A DNA stretch of 64,000 bases, taken from contig NZ_OY856306.1 in assembly GCF_963693435.1 (NCBI RefSeq), positions 1,674,001 to 1,738,000 on the forward strand, in the 5' to 3' direction. Position numbers and translations under genes: made by a program. The notes beneath the pieces were generated by a model. It was given only the letters and a program-made list of their open reading frames with translations, was not told the origin of the DNA and did not search any database. Shown here one piece after another: positions 19,563 through 28,702 of this stretch (the first letter of the stretch is position 1; every line of letters starts with the position of its first letter). Source of the DNA: Pasteurella atlantica (GTDB lineage Bacteria > Pseudomonadota > Gammaproteobacteria > Enterobacterales > Pasteurellaceae).

Positions 19563-20468
19563 CTAATTTTTTGTTTTTAATACAATAACACTACCCAAAA
19601 TCACCACCGCAGCCCCAATCACTTGATAAATATTAATTGTTTCTCCAAGTATAAAATAACTTGTTATCGCAGTAGAAATAGGAACGGTAAGACGAATAAC
19701 ATTAAAAATCACAACGCCTTGTGTAGACATTATATAGAACGACATAAACATTCCGACCAATATGCCATAAACCCCTGCACAGCTTAATCCAATCAGTAGC
19801 GACCATTCAACCGTTTGTAGTTGTGTGATTTTTTGGGTCTGAATTGCTATAAGTAAATAAATAAGCCCTGCGATACTGGCTGTTGAAGCACTGATTACCA
19901 CACTGTGTAATTGTTTAGAAATGGTTTTAACAAAGATATTCTGAATGGATTGAATAAAAATAGAAATGCCAAGAAACAAACTTCCCATTAAAAAGTTCTG
20001 TTCTATATTCGGTTGTTTTGCAAAAAAGATAAAAATAAAAGAACCTAAAAAAGTGATTATTGCGCCTAAATAAAAGCGTTTTTGTTTACAGCGAGTCCGC
20101 TCATCTTCAAAAAAAAGTGCTGCCATTAAAATGGCTAAAGGCATTGCTAAAATACCAAAAAGACTTCCTGTTACCGCAGAGGTTTGTTGTAATCCATTAA
20201 TAAAAAAATACATATTCCCAACCATAAAAATACCCAAAATGAGTAATTTTATGATTAAGGTAGGATCACTTATGATTTTTCTGATTTCAGCTCTAAATTT
20301 AAATAGAATGATAAAAGTAAGGACTAAGCCTCCTGACAAAAATCGTACTGCATTATTATTGATCGTATCAAAATGAAGGCTCATAAAACGCATAATGGGA
20401 AAAATAAATCCCATTAAGCTAACATATAAAATTGGAATAACACGATTATTCACTAGATACACCCTCAA
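19563..20468 (-). CDS. EamA/DMT-family exporter
   Basis: 301 residues with ten predicted membrane helices in two EamA repeats. The second repeat ends with the typical PISTAITSYFILGETINIYQV and VIGAAVVILGSVIVL segments. Such drug/metabolite transporters usually export amino acids or other small metabolites. Substrate unknown. Single leftward gene, convergent with the BASS gene. The 228 bp upstream contain a large GC-rich inverted repeat. Confidence 0.78.
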   Translation of the reverse strand: MRVYLVNNRVIPILYVSLMGFIFPIMRFMSLHFDTINNNAVRFLSGGLVLTFIILFKFRAEIRKIISDPTLIIKLLILGIFMVGNMYFFINGLQQTSAVTGSLFGILAMPLAILMAALFFEDERTRCKQKRFYLGAIITFLGSFIFIFFAKQPNIEQNFLMGSLFLGISIFIQSIQNIFVKTISKQLHSVVISASTASIAGLIYLLIAIQTQKITQLQTVEWSLLIGLSCAGVYGILVGMFMSFYIMSTQGVVIFNVIRLTVPISTAITSYFILGETINIYQVIGAAVVILGSVIVLKTKN

Positions 20469-20520
20469 GGTAACCGTAAACTTTTAACTATTAACACAAA
20501 AAAATTAATACCAAAAACAT

Positions 20521-20652
20521 GCCCCCTCCCTAGCCCTCCCCCGCAAGCGGAGGAGGGGATTTAAGAAGTTCCTAGCTGTTTTCTAGAAATAATTTTCAAA
20601 TCTATACAAAAAATTCCTCCCTCTGCTTGCGGGGGGAGGCTAGGAGGGGGGC
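20521..20652. repeat. GC-rich inverted repeat pair (CCCGCAAGCGGAGG element)
   Basis: Two arms of 42 bp: 20521-20562 and the inverted copy 20611-20652, about 85 percent matching by eye. Each arm is itself a small palindrome around CCCCGCAAGCGGAGG or CTCTGCTTGCGGGGGG. The 48 bp between are AT-rich. A third single arm lies at 43341-43384. The G+C-rich block stands out from the AT-rich surroundings. It looks like a MITE-like or REP-like intergenic repeat. Confidence 0.8.
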
Positions 20653-20696
20653 TAAAACTTTAATTACAATCTGACATTAAATATACCCTATAGTAA

Positions 20697-21989
20697 TTAG
20701 CCCTCTTTTTTAATTGAAACAAGCAACTGATCAACTTTAAAATTATCAGTATCCATAATTTCAAATTTATAGTTATCCCACAATACAAAATCTGTTTTTT
20801 TCGGAATTTTACGTAACATATACATCATAAATCCGCCAATAGTTTCATAATTTTCAGTATCAGGGAAGTTATCAATATCTAAAGCACGCATAATATCTTC
20901 TAATGGTGTTGCTCCATCAATTAGCCAAGATGTTTCATCACGACGAATAATTTGTTCTTCTTCACTGGAAACCAATTCTCCCATCACAACACTCATTACG
21001 TCATTAAGCGTCACTATTCCAACCACTAACGCATATTCATTTATAATAACCGCAAAATCTTCACCAGAGAGTTTAAATTGCTCTAACACTTCGTATAACG
21101 ACAATGTATCAGGAATAAATAATACGTTACGCAATACTCGTTGATCCGTTAACTTAACAGATTGCTCTTGTAAATATAAGGTTAATAAATGATGACTTTC
21201 TACATAACCTAAAATTTTATCAATTCCTCTATCATTACAAACTAATAACTTGGAATGTGAATTTGCTTTAATGGTTGCTAACACTTCTTCTCGACCAAAA
21301 GAACGATTTAAAAAGATAATATTTTCACGTGTAGTCATTGCTGAAGTGACAGTACGTTCTTGCATATCCAAAATATTTTCAATTAAATGATGTTCTTGAT
21401 CTTTCAATAACCCTGCTTTTGCTCCAGCATCAACTATCGCAAAAAGATCCGCTGATGTCATATTATCGTCACGAATAGTAGATATTTTAAATAAACGAAA
21501 GATACTATTTGCTATATAGTCAAACAACCAAACTAAAGGTTTAAAGACAATAATACACAGCATAACGATTCTAACTGTCAATATTGCTACTTTTTCGGGA
21601 TTAATAATCGCAAAACGTTTCGGAATTAAGTCTGCAAACAAAATAAAAGCAACGGTAACAACAATAAAAGATAGCCAAGAACTAATTGTTTCTATTCCAC
21701 TAATATATTTATATGGTGCTAATAATTGATACAAATAGGGACGAATTGCACTTTCACCAATAATCCCCCCTAAAATTGCCACCATATTTAAACAAATTTG
21801 TACTACCGTAATGAAATGTCCAGGACACTCTTGTAATTTTAAAACCTGTAAGGCTTTTTGATTTCCTTTATCTGCAATCTCTTGTAATTTAAACTTTCTT
21901 GCTGCTGCCAATGAAATTTCAGCTGATGACACTACCGCACCAACAAAAACCAAGATAACAAGGCTTAAAATAGCTTCAAATAAGCTCAT
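20697..21989 (-). CDS. paeA: PaeA (YtfL) polyamine-export type CNNM/CBS protein
   Basis: 430 residues in the order CNNM/DUF21 membrane domain (about 1-190, SAEISLAAARKFKLQEIADK), two CBS domains (about 210-330, including EDFAVIINEYALVVGIVTLN) and a C-terminal CorC/HlyC domain (YETIGGFMMYMLRKIPKKTD). The sequence follows E. coli YtfL closely throughout, including LVCN..IDKILGYV and WLIDGATPLEDIMRALDID. YtfL was renamed PaeA for cadaverine/putrescine efflux in E. coli and Salmonella. Two polyamine-synthesis genes occur elsewhere in this window. Alternative: generic HlyC/CorC family haemolysin-like protein. Confidence 0.82.
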   Translation of the reverse strand: MSLFEAILSLVILVFVGAVVSSAEISLAAARKFKLQEIADKGNQKALQVLKLQECPGHFITVVQICLNMVAILGGIIGESAIRPYLYQLLAPYKYISGIETISSWLSFIVVTVAFILFADLIPKRFAIINPEKVAILTVRIVMLCIIVFKPLVWLFDYIANSIFRLFKISTIRDDNMTSADLFAIVDAGAKAGLLKDQEHHLIENILDMQERTVTSAMTTRENIIFLNRSFGREEVLATIKANSHSKLLVCNDRGIDKILGYVESHHLLTLYLQEQSVKLTDQRVLRNVLFIPDTLSLYEVLEQFKLSGEDFAVIINEYALVVGIVTLNDVMSVVMGELVSSEEEQIIRRDETSWLIDGATPLEDIMRALDIDNFPDTENYETIGGFMMYMLRKIPKKTDFVLWDNYKFEIMDTDNFKVDQLLVSIKKEG

Positions 21990-22083
21990 TTTTTATTTGC
22001 TCCTCAAAATAAATTTTTACTGTATTATTCTACCAACTCTTCAATAAAAGGTATATTTTTTGTTAAATAGATAAAAAAATAAT

Positions 22084-22141
22084 TCAAGCGGTAAGATTAC
22101 TTTCACTTTTTGCAAAAAAATGCGAAAATCCTACCGCTTGA
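22084..22141. repeat. Inverted pair of uptake-signal cores
   Basis: TCAAGCGGTAAGATT at 22084-22098 and its near-perfect inverse AATCCTACCGCTTGA at 22127-22141, able to form a 15-bp stem, with TTTTTGCAAAAAAA in the loop. It lies between divergent paeA and ybeY, so it is not simply a terminator of either. Confidence 0.65.
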
Positions 22142-22227
22142 TTTTTATAATTAAAACAAATAAATGTACATCTACGTTGCTGATATAATTATACGATTAT
22201 TATTCTAACACTTAAACTAACTATATA

Positions 22228-22710
22228 ATGAATATACCAATTATTGATTTACAAATTGTAACCGAAGATCAGTCTGATCTGCCCTCTTTAGAGAAATTTA
22301 CTTATTGGGTGCAACAAGCTCTTATTTTGGAAGCGCAAACAGAAGATTTTGCGGATACAGAAATCACCATTCGTCTTGTTGATGAAACGGAAAGCCATCA
22401 CTTAAATTTAACGTATCGAGGTAAGGATAAATCCACCAATGTGCTGTCATTTCCTTTTGAAATGCCAGAAGGGATTGAATTGCCTTTGCTTGGAGATTTG
22501 GTAATTTGTCGTCAAGTCGTAGAAAGAGAGGCGAAAGAGCAACAAATCGCATTAGAGTCTCACTGGGCACATTTAACGGTTCACGGTACCCTACATTTGC
22601 TGGGTTACGATCATATTGTAGATGCCGAAGCCGAAGAAATGGAGAATCTCGAAGCTAACATTATGCAATCAATGGGATTTGCTGATCCCTACCTTTGTGA
22701 AAAGGTATAA
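22228..22710 (+). CDS. ybeY: Endoribonuclease YbeY
   Basis: 160 residues (E. coli 155). The zinc motif [11 protein letters not shown] near the C-terminus gives the three histidine ligands (H-x3-H-x5-H). [10 protein letters not shown] and LGDLVIC are the other family blocks. YbeY is a metal-dependent RNase needed for 16S rRNA 3'-end maturation and ribosome quality control. It is usually adjacent to ybeZ, but here ybeZ lies 8 kb downstream (30836). Convergent with ppx, 9 bp between stops. Confidence 0.95.
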   Translation: MNIPIIDLQIVTEDQSDLPSLEKFTYWVQQALILEAQTEDFADTEITIRLVDETESHHLNLTYRGKDKSTNVLSFPFEMPEGIELPLLGDLVICRQVVEREAKEQQIALESHWAHLTVHGTLHLLGYDHIVDAEAEEMENLEANIMQSMGFADPYLCEKV

Positions 22711-22719
22711 TCTTAAATT

Positions 22720-24222
22720 TTATGCAAATTCTAACTTAAATCCTACCGCTTGTAGCTCTTTTTGTTCAGCTTTTAAATCTGCCGTAACAAGCAGGTTTTG
22801 AGCGAGGTAATCTGGCTCAAATTCCAAATACCAATCATTTTCTTTGATATTTAATTTAATGTATTGAGGTATCACGCTTGCTTGACGAGAGCGACTTAAC
22901 AAGGTTGCTAAGCGGAATATACGCAATAAGGTAATAATATTACGCTTTTTGTAACGATAGCTACTATGAATATAATTCAGCTTAATATCTTGAATATGAT
23001 AACGAACGAGGGTTGCAAGTAATTGCTGTTGCTCATAATCAAAACCAGGTAAATTAATATGACTTAGAATATAACTAGAATGATGATTAAATTTGTTATG
23101 ATTAATGGTGATGCCTACTTCGTGTAGCTGGCTCGCCCATTTCAATATATCTAAGAATTCTGTTCTTAAAAAATGTTTTTCCCAAAAAGGCACTTGATTA
23201 AAGAGTTGTATCGCACACTCTTCTACTCTTAAGGCTTGCTGTAAATCAATATTAAATTGTAAAGCTAATGAATCTGCAGTGCGTTGTCGAATATCCGAAA
23301 CTTGAGCGTATTCATCTAAACTGTACATTATCCCTTCTCGTACTGCACCATCCGAATATCGCATTGATTCAATTTGAAAAGTATTAAATAGGGCTTTTAA
23401 AATTGCTAATCCAGGTACAAAAACATCGGCACGTTCTTTAAGTAATCCTTTTAGTTGAATATCATTTAATGAAGTAAAAGTGAGGCATTTTTCAATCAAA
23501 TGTTGTAATCGTTCTTGAGTAATAAAACCATCTTTATAGCCATTTGCTCTTAATACACAACTCACCGTTTTAATTGTTCCTGATGAGCCTAAGACGTGTT
23601 TCCAACCCAAAGTACGATAATCCATTTCTAAATCTTCAATTTTTTCAATAGCAAGCTGATAAGCCTGTTCAAAACACTCTGAATTTAACTCCCCTTGAGG
23701 GAAAAAACGTTGTGCAAAACTGACACACCCCATATGACGGCTTTCTGCTCGAATAGGTAAGAAATTATCTCCAATACACATTTCCGTTGAGCCACCACCA
23801 ATATCAATAATCAGTTTTCTGCCTGTTTCTGGCTGAGTATGACTTGCACCTAAATAAATTAACGTCGCTTCTTCTTGCCCTGAAATAATATTAATAGGAT
23901 AAGGAAAAACGGTTGCCGCTCGACGTAAAAATTCGGTATTATTTACCGCTCGACGTAAAGTATAAGTCCCAATCACCTTTACATTTTGAGGGTCAAAGCC
24001 TTGTAAGCGGTCAGCAAATAATGCTAAACATTCGACTCCTCGTTGAATGGCTTCATCACTTAATATACGCTCTTCATTTAACCCCTCTGCTAAGCGTACT
24101 TGTCGCTTAATACGAGAAAGAATTTGAATTGAACCATTGACTACTCTGGCAATAATCATATGAAAACTATTTGAGCCAAGATCGATTGCGGCAAATTCAC
24201 GAGGCGTTGATGTTGATTGCAT
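22720..24222 (-). CDS. ppx: Exopolyphosphatase (Ppx)
   Basis: 500 residues. The Ppx/GppA actin-like fold shows phosphate-1 motif FAAIDLGSNSFHMIIARV and phosphate-2 motif LIIDIGGGSTEMCIG. A middle segment has VPGLAILKALFNTFQIESMR, YSDGAVREGIMYSLDEY follows, and the C-terminal HD-like helical domain contains ASQLHEVGITINHNKFNHHS. Similarity to E. coli Ppx runs the whole length and is higher than to GppA. It releases phosphate from polyphosphate chain ends. No ppk is next to it. Confidence 0.9.
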   Translation of the reverse strand: MQSTSTPREFAAIDLGSNSFHMIIARVVNGSIQILSRIKRQVRLAEGLNEERILSDEAIQRGVECLALFADRLQGFDPQNVKVIGTYTLRRAVNNTEFLRRAATVFPYPINIISGQEEATLIYLGASHTQPETGRKLIIDIGGGSTEMCIGDNFLPIRAESRHMGCVSFAQRFFPQGELNSECFEQAYQLAIEKIEDLEMDYRTLGWKHVLGSSGTIKTVSCVLRANGYKDGFITQERLQHLIEKCLTFTSLNDIQLKGLLKERADVFVPGLAILKALFNTFQIESMRYSDGAVREGIMYSLDEYAQVSDIRQRTADSLALQFNIDLQQALRVEECAIQLFNQVPFWEKHFLRTEFLDILKWASQLHEVGITINHNKFNHHSSYILSHINLPGFDYEQQQLLATLVRYHIQDIKLNYIHSSYRYKKRNIITLLRIFRLATLLSRSRQASVIPQYIKLNIKENDWYLEFEPDYLAQNLLVTADLKAEQKELQAVGFKLEFA

Positions 24223-24338
24223 ATTTTTGTCCCTTTTTCTGTCATTCCGTTATATTCTAATACAATAAGCGGTAAGATTCTTCAAAAAATTTACAAATAC
24301 CTTATAATGCCCATTTTAATCAACCTTAATAAAAGAAT

Positions 24339-25304
24339 ATGGTCAATAAACTATTAATATTACATACGGGTGGCACAATTTCAATGAGTGAAGATGAAGA
24401 AGGACGTGTTATTCCTTCTCAAAATAATCCATTAATAAATTCACTAAACAAGTTACATATTTCAACTAAAATTGAGCAAGAGGCTATTTTTAACGTCCCT
24501 TCGCCGCATATTGATTTAACCCATTGGATTTATTTAAAAAATAGAATTGAACGAGCGATTTTTGAAGAGGGTTATACGGGCATTGTGATTACGCACGGTA
24601 CAGATACCCTTGAAGAAACCGCTTATTTTCTTGAATTAAGTATTGATACCGATATTCCTATTACCATCACAGGGGCAATGCGTTCAAGTAACGAGTTAGG
24701 TTCTGATGGCTTAGTGAATTTACAAAATGCTATTTTAGTGGCATTAAGTCCTGAAAGTGTAGGACGTGGCGTTTTAGTGGTAATGAATGATGAAATTCAC
24801 AATGCAAAATTTGTCACTAAAACACATACCACCAATGTCGCAACCTTTCAAACCCCAACTTTTGGACCTTGTGGCTTAATTGCCAAAGATAAAGTGTTAT
24901 ATTTTCAACGTTTAACTCACTATGAACATTTTCCTTTTGAACATTTAGAAAAAACTAATGTAGCATTGATCAAAGCGTATGCAGGAATGAACAGTGAATT
25001 ATTGAAATATTTGGCAAACAGTGAATGCGATGGTGTGGTTATTGAGGCATTAGGTGCAGGAAATTTACCACCAACTTGTTTGGCAGGCGTTTCTGCCCTA
25101 TTAAATGCCAACATCCCCGTTGTACTGGTTTCTAGAGCCTTTAATGGCGTCACGCAGGATGTTTATGACTATCTTGGTGGAGGCTGTAGATTAAAACAAG
25201 AAGGGGTGATCTTTACGACTGGTTTAAGTGGTCAAAAAGCAAGAATTAAATTATTAATTTTACTTAATCAACAATTAAATCAGTCGATTAGTGATTATTT
25301 CTGA
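24339..25304 (+). CDS. L-asparaginase (cytoplasmic-type, no signal peptide)
   Basis: 321 residues. The two catalytic threonine motifs are present: LHTGGTISM at the N-terminus and VITHGTDTLEETAYFLEL near residue 90. Also typical are ITGAMRSSNELGSDG and the C-terminal VVIEALGAGNLPP. It hydrolyses asparagine to aspartate and ammonia. The absence of a signal sequence points to a cytoplasmic (low-affinity) enzyme, but the sequence is not especially close to E. coli AnsA, so I give no symbol. Divergent from ppx and convergent with tnaB. Confidence 0.88.
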   Translation: MVNKLLILHTGGTISMSEDEEGRVIPSQNNPLINSLNKLHISTKIEQEAIFNVPSPHIDLTHWIYLKNRIERAIFEEGYTGIVITHGTDTLEETAYFLELSIDTDIPITITGAMRSSNELGSDGLVNLQNAILVALSPESVGRGVLVVMNDEIHNAKFVTKTHTTNVATFQTPTFGPCGLIAKDKVLYFQRLTHYEHFPFEHLEKTNVALIKAYAGMNSELLKYLANSECDGVVIEALGAGNLPPTCLAGVSALLNANIPVVLVSRAFNGVTQDVYDYLGGGCRLKQEGVIFTTGLSGQKARIKLLILLNQQLNQSISDYF

Positions 25305-25358
25305 TTTATGAGTAATTTTGGTAATAATATTACAGCTATTTGATAAATAAAATTGAAC

Positions 25359-25432
25359 ATTTACAAATTTAATATTTCATATATAGACAGAGCATCTGCC
25401 CTGCCTATATCTGGTATGTTGAATTTGTAAAT
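25359..25432. repeat. Nested palindrome between asparaginase and tnaB
   Basis: Outer arms ATTTACAAATT (25359-25369) and AATTTGTAAAT (25422-25432) enclose a near-perfect 30-bp palindrome at 25381-25410 (ATATAGACAGAGCATCTGCC and its inverse). It may act as a terminator for both converging genes, but has no clean T run. It resembles the other small palindromic intergenic units in the window. Confidence 0.55.
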
Positions 25433-25441
25433 TTGATCAAA

Positions 25442-26671
25442 CTAACCTGTAAAGGTTGGCAATACACCAAACATATCAAGGAAGTGAATAATAGCAACAC
25501 TAATTCCAAATAGAATTAAAATACCTAACAGTATATTTCCGCCACCAATATGAAACCCTTCTATACCATTTCTCTCACGTGCTTTTTTCACTAACAATGC
25601 TGGAATAATACAAGTCCAAATTGTCGCAACCGCTCCTGCATACCCAATCGCTGTCACAAAACCAAAAGGGTATTTCACTGACAATATAAGTGGTGGTAAG
25701 AATGTCACTGCCCAAGATTTGGTTCGTCCAATTTTGGTATCATCAAATTTGAAGAAATCAGCTAAATAATCAAATACCCCTAAACCAACACCAATGAATG
25801 AAGATAATACTGCCGCCATTGAGAAGGCATTAATAATATTTTCAACAGTTTTAGATTCAACAACTTGACCTAATGCACCAAGTAGTGCCTGCCATTCTCC
25901 ACCATTTTCAAAGACTTGTTTAAAATCTGATCGTGGTAAATTACCAAAAATACTAAATGTCCAAAGTAAATAAAGAACTAAGGCGATTGTTGTTCCTCCT
26001 ACAATCGCATATTTTGCTTTAGTTTCAGATTTATAATACAAACGCATTGAAGCAACACTATGATGATAACCAAATGACGTTAATGCAACTGGCAACATTG
26101 CTGCAGCAAATAGTGTATAATCGCCATTTTCATTACCTGTATCAAGTAAGACTTTCATATCAATATTGCTTGCCAGTCCTGATACGCCGAAGATAAAGGT
26201 AAATACCATCACTAAAATGAGTAATACCGAAATACGATCAACGGATTTAGTTGAATGCCATACTAATCCAGAAAAAACGAATACAAAAATTATTGACCAA
26301 ATTCCTTGAGAATATTCACCAAATGTATTATCAAAAAGTCCATTTAAGGTAAGCCCTGCAACTGTTGTGTAGGCATAAAGTAAAATACCTCCAACAAAAT
26401 ATACCGCTAGGTTATTGATCAAATTAATTTTACTTCCTAGAAGATCTTTTGTGACGGTACTAAATGAGGCACTAAATTCATATTTTTTATATGCTTCCAA
26501 TAAGAGCCAACCTGAAAGAGTCATCATCAACATTGTAAAAATTAATGCAATTGTTGAATATATTGTCCAAGCACCTGCACCTTTTATTGGGATAGCAAGC
26601 ATTCCAGCACCCACACAGACACTGGCTATAATACAAGCACCTCCAAATATAGAGGGGGTAGTTTTTTTCAT
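25442..26671 (-). CDS. tnaB: Tryptophan permease TnaB (aromatic amino acid transporter family)
   Basis: 409 residues (E. coli TnaB 415), eleven or so membrane helices, HAAAP family. The N-terminal signature GGACIIASVCVGAGMLAIPI is typical of Mtr/TnaB/TyrP, and AAMLPVALTSFGYHHSVASM is close to TnaB. It imports tryptophan for TnaA. It starts 74 bp after tnaA on the same strand, which fixes its role in the tryptophanase operon. Mtr-like specificity cannot be excluded from sequence alone. Confidence 0.88.
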   Translation of the reverse strand: MKKTTPSIFGGACIIASVCVGAGMLAIPIKGAGAWTIYSTIALIFTMLMMTLSGWLLLEAYKKYEFSASFSTVTKDLLGSKINLINNLAVYFVGGILLYAYTTVAGLTLNGLFDNTFGEYSQGIWSIIFVFVFSGLVWHSTKSVDRISVLLILVMVFTFIFGVSGLASNIDMKVLLDTGNENGDYTLFAAAMLPVALTSFGYHHSVASMRLYYKSETKAKYAIVGGTTIALVLYLLWTFSIFGNLPRSDFKQVFENGGEWQALLGALGQVVESKTVENIINAFSMAAVLSSFIGVGLGVFDYLADFFKFDDTKIGRTKSWAVTFLPPLILSVKYPFGFVTAIGYAGAVATIWTCIIPALLVKKARERNGIEGFHIGGGNILLGILILFGISVAIIHFLDMFGVLPTFTG

Positions 26672-26745
26672 AATAAGACTCCTTTTGTTATTAATTTTTA
26701 GAAAGTTGCACTACTATACTAGTACAACTTTCTATTTGCAAGTGT

Positions 26746-28164
26746 TTATTCCACTTCTTTTAAGCGTGCTGTAAAATGACGCAATACTTTAGGTTCATAA
26801 CTAAAGGTTAATCCTTTGATATTCGCCGAGTTTTCTTTCACTTTTTGGAATGCTTCAATAATAAAATCCATATGACTTTGTGTATAAGTCGCACGTGGAA
26901 TAGTTAAACGCAACAATTCCGCAGGACAAGGTAACTGTTTACCTGTTTTTGGATCACGTCCTAATAGGAATGAACCAATTTCTACCGCACGAATACCTGC
27001 TACTTTATAAAGTTCACAAGCAAGTGCCTGTGCAGGGAATTGATCAGCTGGAATATGTGGTAATAATTTACCTGCATCAACGAAGGCTGCGTGTCCACCT
27101 GGTTGCTGACAAACCACACCAATTTTCTCTAATCCATCAACTAAATATTCAATTTGACGAATACGATAAGCTAGCCAATCTTCACGCATACCGTCGTATA
27201 AACCAACAGCTAAACGCTCCATCGCACCACCTTCTAAACCACCATAGGTTGGGAAACCTTCTTGTACCACACAAAGTGTACGACACTCGTGATATACATC
27301 TTCCATCTCTTTATTTTTGAAGCATAGTAATCCGCCCATCGGCACCATTGCATCTTTTTTCGCAGACATTGCAAGAGCATCAGCATACTGATAGCACTCA
27401 TAAGTAATTTTCTCAATAGACCAATCTTTGCACTCTTCTTCACGCTGTTTAATAAAGTACGCATTTTCTGCAAAACGTGCTGAATCCATTACGACTGGAA
27501 TATCATATTTACGTGCAATTTCATACATTCCTCTTAAGTTTGCAAGAGAAACTGGCTGACCACCTGCTGAGTTACAAGTAATAGTAGCTACGATATAAGG
27601 AACATTTTTCGCTCCAACTCTTTGAATGCCATCTTCTAATTGTTCAAGGTTAAAGTTTCCTTTGAAATCGTGTTCAACTCCTGTATCAAAGGCTTCTTTA
27701 ATATAAACATTGTTTACTGTCGCCCCATTTAATTGAGAATGCCCCTGTGTGGTATCAAAGAAATAATTTGAGAACACCACCATTTTGTCACGCTCTAAAC
27801 CTTTTTCTTGCTCACGTTTTTTAATTAAAATAGGGATATAAATTTGTTCTGCACCACGACCTTGATGGGTTGGGATTGTAAATTCGTAACCAAAAATATC
27901 TTTTACCGCATCTGCTAATGCATAGTAACTACGGCTACCACTATACGCTTCATCGCCTCGTAACATCGCCGCTTGCATATCTTGGGTAACCGCTCCTGTT
28001 CCGCTATCAGTTAATAAATCAATAAAAATGTCTTTACTATCTAATAAAAATGGGTTCATTCCCGCTTTTAAAATCGCTTCATCACGATACTCACGCGTCG
28101 TTCTTTTCACAGGTTCAATAACACGGATACGGAATGGTTCTGGTAAATGTTTAAATGTATTCAT
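26746..28164 (-). CDS. tnaA: Tryptophanase
   Basis: 472 residues (E. coli TnaA 471). PLP-dependent lyase that splits tryptophan into indole, pyruvate and ammonia. It matches E. coli TnaA along its length, e.g. [20 protein letters not shown]-like N-terminus, [20 protein letters not shown], the PLP lysine in [18 protein letters not shown], and [20 protein letters not shown]. These features separate it from tyrosine phenol-lyase. Indole production is therefore expected. Preceded by a tnaC leader and a CRP site, so control by tryptophan-induced antitermination and catabolite repression is likely. Confidence 0.96.
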   Translation of the reverse strand: MNTFKHLPEPFRIRVIEPVKRTTREYRDEAILKAGMNPFLLDSKDIFIDLLTDSGTGAVTQDMQAAMLRGDEAYSGSRSYYALADAVKDIFGYEFTIPTHQGRGAEQIYIPILIKKREQEKGLERDKMVVFSNYFFDTTQGHSQLNGATVNNVYIKEAFDTGVEHDFKGNFNLEQLEDGIQRVGAKNVPYIVATITCNSAGGQPVSLANLRGMYEIARKYDIPVVMDSARFAENAYFIKQREEECKDWSIEKITYECYQYADALAMSAKKDAMVPMGGLLCFKNKEMEDVYHECRTLCVVQEGFPTYGGLEGGAMERLAVGLYDGMREDWLAYRIRQIEYLVDGLEKIGVVCQQPGGHAAFVDAGKLLPHIPADQFPAQALACELYKVAGIRAVEIGSFLLGRDPKTGKQLPCPAELLRLTIPRATYTQSHMDFIIEAFQKVKENSANIKGLTFSYEPKVLRHFTARLKEVE

Positions 28165-28258
28165 AATAAAATCCTCATATAGATATACCTACAGCTCATT
28201 TTGTCTGTAGAAATAGAAAAAATTAAAAATAGAAAAGATTTGAAAAAAGAAAAGTAAA

Positions 28259-28330
28259 TTATGGAAAGCAAAGGAGCATTCGAGGGTCAATTACAAACCA
28301 CGATTTTAGATACAATAAAAGCAATCGCAT
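28259..28330 (-). CDS. tnaC: TnaC tryptophanase leader peptide
   Basis: A 23-codon reading frame, MRLLLLYLKSWFVIDPRMLL then CFP and TAA, preceded by AAGGGGA. It carries the residues that define TnaC: W11, D15 and a proline (P23) as last residue before the stop. The spacing (W+4=D, D+8=P) is identical to E. coli TnaC (W12, D16, P24), although the rest differs. In E. coli tryptophan makes the ribosome stall at that proline, masking Rho sites and allowing tnaA transcription. The 94-bp spacer to tnaA is pyrimidine-rich on the transcript and contains a CTACAG/CTGTAG hairpin. Too short for usual gene finders. Confidence 0.9.
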   Translation of the reverse strand: MRLLLLYLKSWFVIDPRMLLCFP

Positions 28331-28392
28331 AAATTTATCCCCTTGATAGAATTTAAATTTAGTTACCTTTAGAATTAAGGCAAGGCAATAAT

Positions 28393-28398
28393 AGTATA
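28393..28398 (-). promoter_or_regulatory. Probable -10 box of the tna operon
   Basis: TATACT on the minus strand, about 45 bp downstream of the CRP site centre and 63 bp upstream of the tnaC start. No good -35, as expected for a CRP-dependent promoter. Confidence 0.5.
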
Positions 28399-28433
28399 AA
28401 ATTTCTACAGCGTCATTTTAAAAAAATCAATTT

Positions 28434-28449
28434 TGTGATCTCTTTCACA
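28434..28449 (-). promoter_or_regulatory. CRP binding site of the tna operon
   Basis: TGTGATCTCTTTCACA: both CRP half-sites TGTGA and TCACA with a 6-bp spacer, flanked by T-rich and A-rich bases as in the consensus. Its position relative to the -10 box fits class I activation of the tryptophanase operon. Confidence 0.8.
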
Positions 28450-28559
28450 TAAAAAATCTATGTTAAATTATCCTATCTCCTCCCATAAATGGAATATACT
28501 GCTGTATGACCTGATAGTATGATACAAAAAAAACTGAACAGAGTTTATCTTTTTCATCC

Positions 28560-28607
28560 TGCTATTAATTTATAAAAATCAATAGGTAAAAATTTACGGT
28601 TATTCTG
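28560..28607 (+). repeat. 48-bp dispersed intergenic repeat, copy 1
   Basis: Begins TGCTATTAATTTATAAAAAT and ends CGGTTATTCTG. Only three differences from the inverted copy at 44143-44190, and weaker similarity to 44330-44373. It lies about 95 bp upstream of modA in the same orientation. Confidence 0.7.
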
Positions 28608-28702
28608 ATTTTTATCATACAAAATACAATTTAATTGTTGCATTTTATATTCAACAATATTATAAACTCACTATTAAATAATGATGTTATGGTATTCAAA
28701 TA

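Noticed and set aside
28608-28702. ModE-binding palindrome or Moco riboswitch before modA
   Set aside because: No convincing ModE palindrome and too little structured sequence for a Moco riboswitch.
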